64,000 nucleotides of DNA, taken from the NCBI RefSeq assembly GCF_025996515.1, contig NZ_BLRH01000035.1:1-64000 (forward strand), written 5' to 3'. Every line of letters begins with the position of its first letter. The first letter of the stretch is position 1. This document shows positions 8,662 to 17,120 of the stretch, one piece after another. The translations under genes were made by a program, and so were the position numbers. The notes beneath the pieces were generated by a model. That model saw nothing but the letters and a program-made list of their open reading frames with translations, had not been told where the DNA came from and did no database searches. This stretch comes from Rhizohabitans arisaemae. Its GTDB lineage: Bacteria > Actinomycetota > Actinomycetes > Streptosporangiales > Streptosporangiaceae.

Positions 8662-9542
8662 GGGGAAACCTGGTAGTGGCGTAGGAACAGCTCCTCCAGG
8701 GTGGCGGGCCGGCAGGTCAGAGTACGCACGCCCGCGGCTGTGAGCAGCGGCAGGATCTCGCGGAGCCGGTCGGGCTCGACTTCGAAGGCGATCCGGGAGC
8801 CGTCGACGGCCAGGTGGTGCACACCGGGCAGGTTCTCGGGAACGTGGTCGAGTTCGGCGGTGACGGTGGTCCTGGTGAGGTGCCGGAGCTGGGCCAGGGT
8901 GCCGCTCTCCACGACGCGGCCGGCGCGGATGATGCTCACCCGGTCGCACAGCGCTTCGACCTCGGACAGGATGTGGCTGGACAGCAGGACGGTACGGCCG
9001 CTGCCGCTTTCCTCCGCGATGCACGCGCGGAAGACGGCCTCCATGAGCGGGTCAAGCCCGGCGGTCGGCTCGTCGAGCAGCAGCAGCTCGACGTCGGAGG
9101 CGAGGGCGGCGATCAGGGCGACCTTCTGGCGGTTGCCTTTGGAGTAGGCGCGGCCCTTCTTGGTCGGGTCGAGGGCGAAGCGCTCCAGCAGGTCCTGCTT
9201 GCGCTGCCGATCGAGGCCGCCGCGCAGCCGGCCAAGCAGGTCGATGGCCTCACCGCCGGAGATTGTGGGCCACAGGACGACGTCGCCGGGCACGTAGGCG
9301 AGGCGTCTGTGCAGCTCGACGGAGTCGTGCCAGGGGTGGCCGCCGAGGAGTTCGGCGTGGCCGGAGTCGGCGCGCAGCAGGCCGAGCAGGATCCGCAGGG
9401 TGGTGCTCTTGCCCGCGCCGTTGGGACCGAGAAAGCCATGCACCTCGCCCGTTCGCACGGTCAGGTCGAGGCCGTCCAGGGCACGGACGGCGCCGAAGGT
9501 CTTGGTGAGGCCGCTGATGAGGATGGCAGGGCTGCCCTGCAT
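8658..9542 (-). CDS. ABC transporter ATP-binding protein (ABC-2 exporter)
   Basis: A 294-residue ATPase: Walker A GPNGAGKS, signature-like YSKGNRQKV (Asn-Arg replaces the usual GGQ-type ending), Walker [13 protein letters not shown] and a switch His in SSHILSE. The C-terminal about 70 residues are the DrrA-type extension. The start at 9542 follows AGGGAGG; an upstream in-frame ATG lacks such a site. It heads the three-gene operon with the permease (4-nt overlap) and the Na/Ca exchanger. Confidence 0.92.
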   Translation of the reverse strand: MQGSPAILISGLTKTFGAVRALDGLDLTVRTGEVHGFLGPNGAGKSTTLRILLGLLRADSGHAELLGGHPWHDSVELHRRLAYVPGDVVLWPTISGGEAIDLLGRLRGGLDRQRKQDLLERFALDPTKKGRAYSKGNRQKVALIAALASDVELLLLDEPTAGLDPLMEAVFRACIAEESGSGRTVLLSSHILSEVEALCDRVSIIRAGRVVESGTLAQLRHLTRTTVTAELDHVPENLPGVHHLAVDGSRIAFEVEPDRLREILPLLTAAGVRTLTCRPATLEELFLRHYQVSP

Positions 9543-9801
9543 GGGCGCCTCCCTGGGGTCGGTCCGATACGACGTTGCCGACCAGGCTTCCCGGCGCTCC
9601 ATCAATGACGTTAACAGCGGCCGATCCGCTGCGCCATAAGGTTTTTGACGCCGTTCACACAGCGGGAGGTGGGGTGGTTTCCAGCGCCAGGTGGGGCTCC
9701 CGTCGGGGGGAGATCGCTTTGCTCCGGAGTACGGCGGACATCGGGCGGATCATCGGCACGACGAAGAGATAGGCAGCCGGGAAGGTGGAGCGGGCGCCGT
9801 C
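9543..9801. other. Intergenic region upstream of the ABC operon
   Basis: Promoter region of the leftward ABC operon. Apart from that operon's ribosome site I see no convincing gene, repeat or RNA here. Confidence 0.3.
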
Positions 9802-9890
9802 CCTTTCCCCAGGCTGACAGCTCCGTTCGTGCTCATCTGGATCGCCGAGATGGCGTGCCGACAGCACGGTCAAGCCGCCGACTCCGTTCG
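9802..9890 (+). pseudogene. Decayed copy of the 3' end of the DNA alkylation repair gene
   Basis: The stretch matches 5810-5898 by eye at roughly four bases in five, including ATCTGGATC then GCCGAGATGG and GCCGACAGCACGGT. In one frame it still reads LIWIAEMACRQHG, against PIWITEMVRRQHG in the intact gene. Small indels break the frame and the stop has become a CAA codon. It is a relic of a second alkD-like gene or of a partial duplication. Confidence 0.65.
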
Positions 9891-10036
9891 GACCAGTACT
9901 GCCCGTGCTGGGCGAGCCGTACGGCTGACGGGTTGATCTCCTGTCTGATCAGGGGATTGTCGTCGAAAGCCATAGGCGGATGTGTGGGGACCATGGTTGG
10001 CCTGACACGAGAAGTGACGCAGGTCATACTGAGTGT

Positions 10037-10447
10037 ATGCGTGCCCCCAAACGCCGTCGTCCCCTGCTGCGTAGCATCGTTGCTCCTCCCGAGGGAGTGT
10101 CACTGGACGAAATCGCAGAGAAAGTCGCCTACGTCGGCAGCGGTGAGCACAAGTCGTACCCGTCATTCGCCGGGCACCCGAGATTGCGGGCGGATGCCAG
10201 CAAGTGTGACCCCAAGTTCACAGATCCGGAGGAGATCACCGGCTGGTTGCGGAAGACCATCGCGAATGGGAACATCGGCGCGCCGTGGGAAGGAGGGTTT
10301 CCTCGGTATGCCTGGCATCGGCAGGATGATGTGATCTATGAGGCTCGGCTGGTGAACCGGGAGCTGGGCCAGTACAAGGGGTATCCGCTCGAACGGAGTG
10401 AGTGGCCGGAGAGGCTCAATGAAGCCGGCGAGGATGGCGACCGATGA
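10037..10447 (+). CDS. Conserved-looking hypothetical protein, operon partner of an ImmA-like protein
   Basis: A 136-residue, mostly polar protein with no signal or membrane segment. Notable blocks are YVGSGEHKSYPSFAGHP, ITGWLRKTIANGNIGAPWEG and VIYEARLVNRELGQYKGYPL. Four Trp and many Tyr/Gly suggest a compact alpha/beta domain. I have seen similar sequences only as uncharacterised actinomycete proteins. The ATG at 10037 is preferred because the residues upstream are not coding-like. Its stop overlaps the next start (ATGA), so the two proteins are co-translated and probably act together. A toxin-antitoxin or defence role is possible but unproven. Confidence 0.6.
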   Translation: MRAPKRRRPLLRSIVAPPEGVSLDEIAEKVAYVGSGEHKSYPSFAGHPRLRADASKCDPKFTDPEEITGWLRKTIANGNIGAPWEGGFPRYAWHRQDDVIYEARLVNRELGQYKGYPLERSEWPERLNEAGEDGDR

Positions 10448-11748
10448 CGATGGTTCCGGAGTTGGGGATTCGCTGGGAGTGGGAGGCCGCGCCGTCGGTC
10501 AGGGCTCCCGAGCATCGAGCCACCTGGGCGCGGATCGAGATCGGCGTCGGTGCCGACCACATCACCCTGGTCGAGGACCGCGAGTCCGGCAGTTCCCGTC
10601 GCTCGATTTACTGTCCCCTCTATCCGCTCGCGGAGTGGATCGCCTATAACTGGTGGGCTTTGCGAGCCGATGCCAGACCTGCCCGGAGTCTTCATCTCCG
10701 CGGTTCCGATCGGCGGGAGTTCTCGCGGTTCAGGCGGCACTCCGTGCGTTGCAGCGGGGACGGGTTTCTGTGGCCCGACCTGTTGATCATCCCCGAAGGG
10801 GATCGGAAGCGTCTGATTTGGCAGCGTGATCGGGCTCCGCATCCGGGACGGCCGATCAGGTTTCTGGCGGACGGTGAGGCTCTTGTAGACGGCGTGTCCG
10901 TTGAGCGTGAACTCGGCCATCTTGTTTCTGCGGTTCTGGTCCGACTCGCGGAGCAGGGCATCACCGGTACTGCGCTGGAGCAGGAGTGGGCGGGAATCCA
11001 GCAGGCGACCCCTGAGGAGGTTGAGTTCTGCCTGGCGGCCGCACGCCTGGGGCTTGATCCTTACTCCGAGGCGGAGCCGTATGAGAAGTCCATTCTCCGG
11101 GCCGCCGGTGAGTTGCCGGGGAATCTGCTCGGAGATTTCCTGGACGCGGTTGAGCCGTCCCGGATCAGCCAGGCACTGGAATGGATCAATGCGGCTCGGG
11201 TCGAGATCGGACGTACCTCCGGGGCGAGGGCGGGCCAGGAGTTACGAAGCGAGCTTCGACCCCTTCGCCTCCCCCTAGGAGATCGGCTATGGGAGAAGGG
11301 CTGGGGTCAGGCGCGGGCCGTACGCAAGATGCTCGATCTTGCCGATCGTGAGGTGTTCGACCTCTCTTCGTATATGGAGAGTGCGGATCGCCCTTCCGCC
11401 GATCGGGGGCTCCAGGCTATTGGGGGAGCCGGGACTGCCGGACCGCTGGCACTCGTCGAGCCTGGCCGGACACCTGGTTCCCGGCGCTTCACTCTCTCTC
11501 GTGCACTTTGGCACTATCTCTGGAGTTCTGATCCGGTTTTCCTGGTGACGACCGCTCATACGGATCGGCAGAAGATCGAGCGGGCTTTCGCCGCCGAGTT
11601 GCTGGCACCTGCTCAGGGCATCAGTGAGCTGTTGGGCGAAGTCCTGGAGACGGCGACCCAGGATGATCTCGACGGGGTTGCCGCGCACTTCCAGGTGTCC
11701 CCAATGCTGATCAAGCATCAACTGGAGAACCAGCTCCTGGCCGCCTGA
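10444..11748 (+). CDS. ImmA/IrrE-like protein with degenerate peptidase motif
   Basis: A 434-residue protein. The C-terminal part has the ImmA/IrrE layout: FTLSRALWHYLW where peptidases have HExxH, then QKIERAFAAELLAP and VAAHFQVSPMLIKHQLENQ, the usual tail. The first His and the Glu of HExxH are replaced (R-A-L-W-H), so zinc-dependent cleavage is unlikely. The N-terminal 200 residues (SIYCPLYPLAEWIAYNWWAL, then an FLWPDLLIIPEGDRK block) are unassigned. ImmA enzymes cleave XRE repressors; this one may only bind its partner. It overlaps the preceding gene by 4 nt. Confidence 0.65.
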   Translation: MTMVPELGIRWEWEAAPSVRAPEHRATWARIEIGVGADHITLVEDRESGSSRRSIYCPLYPLAEWIAYNWWALRADARPARSLHLRGSDRREFSRFRRHSVRCSGDGFLWPDLLIIPEGDRKRLIWQRDRAPHPGRPIRFLADGEALVDGVSVERELGHLVSAVLVRLAEQGITGTALEQEWAGIQQATPEEVEFCLAAARLGLDPYSEAEPYEKSILRAAGELPGNLLGDFLDAVEPSRISQALEWINAARVEIGRTSGARAGQELRSELRPLRLPLGDRLWEKGWGQARAVRKMLDLADREVFDLSSYMESADRPSADRGLQAIGGAGTAGPLALVEPGRTPGSRRFTLSRALWHYLWSSDPVFLVTTAHTDRQKIERAFAAELLAPAQGISELLGEVLETATQDDLDGVAAHFQVSPMLIKHQLENQLLAA

Positions 11749-11777
11749 GCCGGGAGCGCTAATCACTTCCGGATCTG

Positions 11778-11993
11778 GTGGACGGGGTGGCACGGGCCGA
11801 GGCCGTCGACGTTGAAGCGGGGGACTGGCTGGCGACCGGGATCTTGCATGGGGCGGGAAGGAGCATGCTCCTTACGCCCGGACCGGCACTTGCACTCCGG
11901 CTCGCCGACGGCAGCGACTACTTGCTCTCCTGCCGGGACCCGGCGACGGCGGCCGGATTGATCAACAGCATGCGCGACCGCCAAGCCGCTTAA
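11778..11993 (+). CDS. Short hypothetical ORF, possibly the 3' remnant of a larger gene
   Basis: A GTG-started frame of 71 codons with coding-like composition: ARAEAVDVEAGDWLATGI, then LLTPGPALALRLADGSDYLL and DPATAAGLINSM. This beta-rich pattern resembles the end of membrane-linked PH-like proteins, where a gly-tyr strand is followed by ALxLRLADG and a helix AAxLINxL. The frame is open to just before the start and there is no clear ribosome site, so a 5'-truncated gene is at least as likely as a real small one. Confidence 0.3.
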   Translation: MDGVARAEAVDVEAGDWLATGILHGAGRSMLLTPGPALALRLADGSDYLLSCRDPATAAGLINSMRDRQAA

Positions 11994-12353
11994 CCCATCA
12001 CAGTTCATCGGATTTCGGACTCAACGTTTTGCGGGCTTCGAAGCGTCATAGAGGTAGGCGGCTGAGCAGCGCTATCCGGATTGCCATGTCTCACCGCCAG
12101 TAGACCGGGTCGCCCAGTCCAGCCCGTGGACTGGGCGGCTTGGCCTTTGACCTGGAAATGGTGGTACGCGGGCGGACACCACGCCTGAAACCCCAGGCGT
12201 TCTGAAGGAAGTGCCTGACGCGAGGCGCGGTCCGGAGTGGCCGACCCGGGGAGTTCTCGATCAACGCGGACGGCACCGGCTTCGCGTCGGTTGACGGTTG
12301 CCGGGTACGGGCGCCGCGCCACCCTGGCCGCAGGCCGTACCGCACTAAAAGGA
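11994..12353. other. Intergenic region with two hairpins, no gene seen
   Basis: Beyond the hairpin at 12112-12136, a second stem (ACGCCTG with CAGGCGT, about 12180-12200) is present. The minus strand has an open frame of mixed composition, but I find no recognisable protein. It could be the end of a decayed mobile element; that is a guess. Confidence 0.25.
12112..12136 (-). terminator. Perfect hairpin downstream of the HTH-flavin protein gene
   Basis: GCCCAGTCCA at 12112-12121 pairs with TGGACTGGGC at 12127-12136 across a 5-base loop. It is about 220 bp past the stop of the leftward gene. There is no strong U-tract, as is common in actinomycetes. Confidence 0.4.
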
Positions 12354-12989
12354 TCAGCCGCGGCGGATACGCCGACCGGTGATCTCGGTGGTCGCGATCC
12401 TCAGGTACAGCTCGCGGGGACCGCCCGCCCAGGGCTGGACCCCGGATGCCGCCGCGGCGGCCCGCTCGTCGGGTGAGACGTGGTGGACGCCGCCCCGGAC
12501 GAGCACGCTCCAGCCTTCCCTGGTCGTCTCGTCGATCCGGTCCACCTGGAACGCGATCTTGAATTCGGCGCCGTCCATGCCGGTGCGCAGCGGTTCGTCG
12601 AGCGGGCCGCCGATCGCGGTCCGGATGATGATCGCACCGTTGTGCAGCATGTAGTTGACCGGCAGGACCGCAGGCCCCGCGGGCTCGTTGAAGGCGACCC
12701 TGCCGATGCCGCCCGGCGCGATCAGCCGCAGGCATTCGTCGGGCTCCAGCTTCTCCAGGCGGCCGCCCGGGGTGTCGCGGAGGAGTTCCTCGACGCCCAT
12801 GTTGAGGGCGACGGCCAGCTTGTGCACGACGTCGATCGCCGGAGCGCCGCCGGTCTCCTCCAGATGGTCCAGGTAGCCGGGGTCGAGCCCGGCCCGGGCG
12901 GCGAGTTGCTCGCGGCTGAGGGACAGCTCCTCACGCCGTGCGGCCACCCGGCGCCCCAGGTCACCCGAGACTTTCACACGTTCGGTCAT
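12354..12989 (-). CDS. HTH domain plus pyridoxamine 5'-phosphate-oxidase-like flavin-binding protein
   Basis: A 211-residue two-domain protein. Residues about 8-72 are an XRE HTH (LGRRVAARREELSLSREQLA, then ARAGLDPGYLDHLEE). Residues about 80-205 are the split-barrel PPOX-like fold (GGIGRVAFNEPAGPAVLPVN, then ARG/GPRELYLRIATTEITGRRI at the end). Such fusions are common in actinomycetes and probably sense a flavin or redox state, or detoxify. The start at 12989 has AAGGAG upstream; the longer frame adds non-coding-like residues. Confidence 0.85.
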   Translation of the reverse strand: MTERVKVSGDLGRRVAARREELSLSREQLAARAGLDPGYLDHLEETGGAPAIDVVHKLAVALNMGVEELLRDTPGGRLEKLEPDECLRLIAPGGIGRVAFNEPAGPAVLPVNYMLHNGAIIIRTAIGGPLDEPLRTGMDGAEFKIAFQVDRIDETTREGWSVLVRGGVHHVSPDERAAAAASGVQPWAGGPRELYLRIATTEITGRRIRRG

Positions 12990-13154
12990 CGCCGTCTCCT
13001 TGTCCCCGGACTGCGGGCGTGTCGCCTCTGCTTCCATTCCACTGCGGAAGCCCCTCCGGGACACGGGCCGGAAGTCCTCCCTCGCCGGGCCCTTGGCCCT
13101 TCGGACCCTGCGACCATCGCGGATCCGGTACGGCGCCACGGCGCGGCTTCAGGC

Positions 13155-13727
13155 TCAGTCCGGGGCCGCCCCGTGGCGCCGCCGCCGTCGCGCAAGGCCT
13201 GCGGTCAGCGCCACGAGCGCCGTGACCAGCGCGATCGTGTAGGCGGTCGACTTGATTGCGTTGACGCCGCCGAGCAGGACGGCGAGTCCGTCGAGGCGGA
13301 CGGGATGGCTGATCAGCAGGACTGCGACTCCGATGTCCTCCAGGTAGTTCAGCGCGGCCCCGGCGAGCGGCACGGTCGCGGCGAGGGCGCGCAGCCGGAG
13401 TGGCCGCGCGATGCCGTACGTCAGGCTCAGGGTGGTGAAGGCCGTCATGGCCAGGACCAGCGGCACGTCGAGCAGCAGGATGAGCAGGTGGTTGAGCCGC
13501 CCGTCGGGTCCGTAGGCGGTCAGCCAGGAGTGTGCGATCTCGGCCGAGTAGCCGCCCGGGGCGGGTTCGAGGAAGCTGCGGGCGCCGAGCAGGTTGAGGA
13601 TGCCGGCTCCGGTCGCATCGTGGAAGGCGGTGGTGGCCGCGTTCATCGCCCCCAGCAGGGCGATCAGGGCGAGGAACGTCGTGCCGACGGTACGGCCGTC
13701 GGCGCGGCGCTCCAGGAAGGCGATCAC
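13155..13727 (-). CDS. Four-helix membrane protein of unknown function
   Basis: A 190-residue protein with about four to five hydrophobic helices (TFLALIALLGAM, LILLLDVPLVLAMTAFTTLS, ALAATVPLAGAALNYLEDIG, YTIALVTALVALTAGLA). It begins with GTG at 13727, overlapping the TetR stop by 4 nt (GTGA), so it is the second gene of a TetR-headed operon and is probably controlled by it. I do not recognise the family. The NYLEDIG motif lies at the end of a helix, and the C-terminus is basic (ARRRRRHG). Confidence 0.7.
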   Translation of the reverse strand: MIAFLERRADGRTVGTTFLALIALLGAMNAATTAFHDATGAGILNLLGARSFLEPAPGGYSAEIAHSWLTAYGPDGRLNHLLILLLDVPLVLAMTAFTTLSLTYGIARPLRLRALAATVPLAGAALNYLEDIGVAVLLISHPVRLDGLAVLLGGVNAIKSTAYTIALVTALVALTAGLARRRRRHGAAPD

Positions 13728-14299
13728 TTTCGCACCGCGGCGATCGCCGCCTCTTCGATGATCCGGTCGTGTTCGGTGTCGTGGAGCAGGTCGAGCGCGT
13801 CTTGGCGGGACATGACGGACACGATGATCGGGCGGAGGACACAGCCCATCAGGATCGCGGCGAGCAGGTTCGGCCGCCCGTCGCGGATCACACCCGCCCG
13901 CTGCCCGTCCGTGATCAACCCCTCGACGATCTCGATGGGGTACCGGGTGCCCTCGGGCAGCCGGGGAAGGAACGAGCCGGTGCTCAGCAGGGTGAAGACG
14001 ATCGCGTCGGGCTGGTCCCGGTAGGCGCGGAGGATCTCCCGTACGGTTGCCGCGACCCTGTCCAGCGGCGCGCGGTCTGCGGAGGCGACGGCGGTGAGCC
14101 GCCGTACGTGCTGCTCGGTGTGGTGGGTGAACAGCTCCTGCGCGATCGCCTCTTTGGAGGGGTAGTGCCGGTAGAGGGCGGATTCCGCCACTCCGGCGCG
14201 TTCGGCGATGTGTTTGACCCGGGTGGCGTCGTAGCCGAGTTCGGCGAAACACGACAGCGCGGCGGCGAGTATCCCGGGCTTCTGACTGACCCGCGGCAT
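13724..14299 (-). CDS. TetR-family transcriptional regulator
   Basis: A 191-residue TetR repressor. The N-terminal HTH is clear: ILAAALSCFAELGYDATRVK, HIAERAGVAESALYRHYPSK. The rest is the helical ligand-binding and dimer domain. The start follows GGAGG. A perfect palindrome lies 28 bp upstream and is the likely autoregulatory operator. It is co-transcribed with the membrane protein downstream; the ligand is unknown. Confidence 0.92.
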   Translation of the reverse strand: MPRVSQKPGILAAALSCFAELGYDATRVKHIAERAGVAESALYRHYPSKEAIAQELFTHHTEQHVRRLTAVASADRAPLDRVAATVREILRAYRDQPDAIVFTLLSTGSFLPRLPEGTRYPIEIVEGLITDGQRAGVIRDGRPNLLAAILMGCVLRPIIVSVMSRQDALDLLHDTEHDRIIEEAAIAAVRK

Positions 14300-14326
14300 C
14301 GATCCTCCAATGTGGCATCATTGAAA

Positions 14327-14338
14327 GTGAATATTCAC
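14327..14338. promoter_or_regulatory. Candidate TetR operator
   Basis: GTGAATATTCAC is a perfect 12-bp palindrome in the TetR promoter region. Position and symmetry support an autorepressor site. Confidence 0.55.
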
Positions 14339-14364
14339 ACACATTAGATGCCGACGCAAGCCGG

Positions 14365-14435
14365 GTGGCACCTCCCGATGAGGTGCCACACCGGGGCTAT
14401 CGCCGGTACTCAACCTCCAGGAAACCGGAAGGCGG
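14365..14435 (-). repeat. Gene-tail plus hairpin module, copy 1
   Basis: On the minus strand 14435-14397 reads as a C-terminal tail PPSGFLEVEYRR then stop. It is followed, after a short spacer, by arms GAGGTGCCAC (14380-14389) and GTGGCACCTC (14365-14374). The same tail and the same arms recur at 17121-17182, and a half copy ends the hydrolase gene at 20062-20125. No intact gene feeds this copy. Confidence 0.6.
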
Positions 14436-14490
14436 TGGATGGATGACGGAACGCCGGGTCACGGCGGGGGACTTGGCTGAGACGGTGCCG

Positions 14491-14928
14491 TCACACGCAG
14501 GTGTCCACCTGCCACGGGGTGCAGGAAGGACGTTCGCCCCCGCCGGACAGGAACTCCTTGACGGCCTGGCAGGCCAGATCAAGGGGGATGCCGGAGTTTG
14601 GGGGAAACTCCATCCCTTCGCCGAAGTAGAGGTACGTGGAGGTGCCCGATTGGTTCTCCGGGTACCCGTCGCTTGCCCAGTTTCCGTTTGTATCGGCATA
14701 TTTCACGGCGCCTAGCCGCGCCTCGCCGTCCACCGCCAGGTAAAACTGATGATCGGGGAATCCGGTTTCGGGATCTACCCGTTCCGCGATGCACAGTGCC
14801 GCGACGCCATGTGATTCGGGGAGCTTCACGAGCTTGGCTATGAGGGCGTCCACATCCTCAGGCGTGCATAGTATCTCGGGCCCATTGCGATGGCTCGACG
14901 AGTAGTACGCCTCGATGTGAAAGGTCAT
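14491..14928 (-). CDS. Imm1-family immunity protein
   Basis: A 145-residue protein with the Imm1 pattern: HIEAYYSSSHRNGPEILCTP at the start, a central DHQFYLAVDGEARLGAVKYA strand pair, then FPPNSGIPLDLACQAVKEFL and a closing RPSCTPWQ. Imm1 proteins neutralise polymorphic toxins, in particular nucleic-acid deaminases. The ATG at 14928 overlaps the toxin stop (ATGA); the longer upstream frame is the toxin gene read in another frame. The specific partner is the deaminase encoded just upstream. Confidence 0.85.
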   Translation of the reverse strand: MTFHIEAYYSSSHRNGPEILCTPEDVDALIAKLVKLPESHGVAALCIAERVDPETGFPDHQFYLAVDGEARLGAVKYADTNGNWASDGYPENQSGTSTYLYFGEGMEFPPNSGIPLDLACQAVKEFLSGGGERPSCTPWQVDTCV

Positions 14929-16727
14929 GACTGTTCTTTCTCTTCTTCCTTGCCGATGAAGACCTGCGAATGCTGCCACTTGCCGTTCTTGTCCCGCCAG
15001 TGAATGATCACCCTCTGATTCGGCCCGAGTAGCCAGGGCAGAACGTTGACACAGCCGTAACGAGACCCACACGGACCGTCTTCATTGTTGATGATCAGGT
15101 GGGCTTCTTCGACATTCTGGTTCTCGAAGAGCCAGTAGGCGATCTTCTGCTCCGCGTGATGCGCGAGCGCGGATTTGGCGTGGCCGAGACCGGGGATGCG
15201 CTTGCGCAAGCGCTCGTTGATCTTCTTGATCCTATCCGTGTCGTCGCTCTGCCCACTTATCGCGCGACGGAGAAGCTTCTTCTTCGCGTCCACGGCGATC
15301 CCTGCGGTGGCGGTGCCCTCGCGGGGAGGGAGCCCAAGCGTCGCCGCCAGCATATCCAGATCAGCATCGGAAAAATGCGTGGTAAGGGCGTCCTGCTCCG
15401 CCTGCAAGGCTTTGGCGATGGCCGGGATCTCGGCTTCGACCGCGGCACTGGCGTAACCGGCGGACTCCGCCTCGACACGGTGGCGGCGATTGGTAGGAGC
15501 GTTGTACCGGACGCTGCAGGAGACCTCGACTCTACCGTTGGCCGGTATCGTCACCCGTTTCGTGCACGAGCCGACGAAGATTCTGTTCAGGCGGAAATTG
15601 ACGACGACGTTCGCCGCGATTTTTCCGATTTTTACATGGGGGCTGTCCACTGCAACCCGCGTGCTGATCGTTACAGTCACGGTGCAGCCGAAGTTGTTGC
15701 AGTTTGACAGCCTGGAGCCGCCTTCAAGGGAGAATCTGACGCTGGAGTCGATTGCATCCTTGAGCTTGGAGACCTCGAGATTGAGATATCTGAGATGGGT
15801 GCGGGCATCGTCATCGGACACCGCGTTGACGTCGATGACCAGACCGAAGAGAGCCGGGTCCCCGGCCGGTCTGAAGAGGCCGGCGACGGCCGAATAGACT
15901 GTGCCGACGGCGTATGTCCTGGCGCCCGGCAGACCGGTGTCCCCGGACGGGGATTCGATCCGGACAACGCGGTACGGCGCGGCCGTCGTCACATACACGG
16001 CACTGAAGGGAGTGACGACCTTCCGTACCTCAATGCCGTTGATCTTCTTCGTCGGATCGGTCGACGGTCGTCCAAAACGTCCGACCCATTTGGCCAGGTC
16101 GGGCGGGGCAAGCATTTCGGTGAGTCCGAAACCTGGGGCTCCGAGTGAGACCTTGACCCAGCGCTTGCCGTACTCCTTGCTCAAACTCGCCGGTGCGCCG
16201 TTCTGGCGCCAGTAGGCCGGTTTGGCTTTCAGGAAGGTGTGCTTACCGACGGTGAGAAGCCGGATCTTATGGCCGTCCAGGGTCAGGGTTCCTGATGCCG
16301 ACCCTTTCGAGGTCACCTTGACGTCGAGGCCTGTTTTCTGGCCGCCAAAGGAAATGGTGCCGACATAGTGCGCTGCGGGAAGCCCGGACAGCTCGGCGAC
16401 CGCGTCGGCGAGCTGAGCCGATTCGAGGGGCCTTCCCTGCCGGAGAAGGTCCGAAAGACGACCGATCCCGCTCAGGACCAAGGCGAACACGACGAGCAGG
16501 CCGATCAGTGCGACCGCCGCTCCACCGATCAGGATGCGACGCCGACGGCCCGGACGGTGTACGGGCGGAGGCGCCGTCAACGGAGGCGCTGTCGACGGCG
16601 GGGGCAGATCGGTGACAGGCGGACCTTGAGGCGGTGGCGGACCACCGGGGAACGCAGCCGGTGACGTCTCCGGGGGCGGAGGCGTGTCACCTGGTGTTTC
16701 GTTGATGGGTGGGTCCATGTCAGGCAT
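14925..16727 (-). CDS. Membrane-anchored deaminase toxin (SCP1.201/DddA-like C-terminus)
   Basis: A 600-residue chimera. Residues 1-60 are proline-rich and cytosolic; RRRR at 61-64 precedes one membrane helix (65-87). Residues about 105-300 resemble an LppX/LprG-type lipoprotein domain (HYVGTISFGGQKTGLDVKVT, KHTFLKAKPAYW). A beta domain with paired Cys (about 355-420) and a helical linker follow. The last 80 residues carry the zinc deaminase core: H524-A525-E526, then P552-C553 and C559. Such toxins deaminate cytosine or adenine in DNA or RNA of rivals. Cys spacing is C-x5-C, whereas DddA has C-x2-C. The downstream 4-nt-overlapping Imm1 gene supports the role. Target nucleic acid and export route are unknown. 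Confidence 0.85.
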   Translation of the reverse strand: MPDMDPPINETPGDTPPPPETSPAAFPGGPPPPQGPPVTDLPPPSTAPPLTAPPPVHRPGRRRRILIGGAAVALIGLLVVFALVLSGIGRLSDLLRQGRPLESAQLADAVAELSGLPAAHYVGTISFGGQKTGLDVKVTSKGSASGTLTLDGHKIRLLTVGKHTFLKAKPAYWRQNGAPASLSKEYGKRWVKVSLGAPGFGLTEMLAPPDLAKWVGRFGRPSTDPTKKINGIEVRKVVTPFSAVYVTTAAPYRVVRIESPSGDTGLPGARTYAVGTVYSAVAGLFRPAGDPALFGLVIDVNAVSDDDARTHLRYLNLEVSKLKDAIDSSVRFSLEGGSRLSNCNNFGCTVTVTISTRVAVDSPHVKIGKIAANVVVNFRLNRIFVGSCTKRVTIPANGRVEVSCSVRYNAPTNRRHRVEAESAGYASAAVEAEIPAIAKALQAEQDALTTHFSDADLDMLAATLGLPPREGTATAGIAVDAKKKLLRRAISGQSDDTDRIKKINERLRKRIPGLGHAKSALAHHAEQKIAYWLFENQNVEEAHLIINNEDGPCGSRYGCVNVLPWLLGPNQRVIIHWRDKNGKWQHSQVFIGKEEEKEQS

Positions 16728-17120
16728 GGGCGCTCAGGTCTCGGACTCCCACCGGCGCTGCTTCCAGGCGCTCCGGCGGTCCCGGACGGGGAGCTTCGAA
16801 CCATCTATCCGGCTGTCGGAGATACCGAGGTTGAGGCCGGAGAAAGCTGTCTTCATGCCACCGATTATTGCGACTGCCAGTATATTTCTCATATATAAAT
16901 TTGAGCGGTGGCTATCGGATTTCCGTGATGCCCACCGGCATGGGCGTTGCCGGTGACAAGGGAAATCGGTGATTCGCCGAATTCGGCCCGTCCGAAAACC
17001 CGGAGGATTCTGAGCTCAATCCGGGATATCGGCGGGTGCGCCGGGTGGTGGACGCGCCGATATCGATGGCGGCCATGACCTCAGAATGGTCGGCTGGCAG
17101 GAATCGACCCGTAGACAAGT
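16728..17120. other. Intergenic region upstream of the toxin gene
   Basis: About 390 bp with a relatively AT-rich patch at 16870-16915 (TATATTTCTCATATATAAAT) that is the best candidate promoter for the leftward toxin operon. No convincing gene is present; the minus-strand frame here is not protein-like except for the tail module just beyond it. Confidence 0.35.

Noticed and set aside
12112-12200. IS200/IS605 end or RNA element suggested by two hairpins
   Set aside because: No transposase or guide-RNA feature could be recognised, so only a terminator-like hairpin is reported.
12480-14024. Plus-strand frame of 514 codons
   Set aside because: Antisense to the HTH-flavin, membrane-protein and TetR genes, with no recognisable motif.
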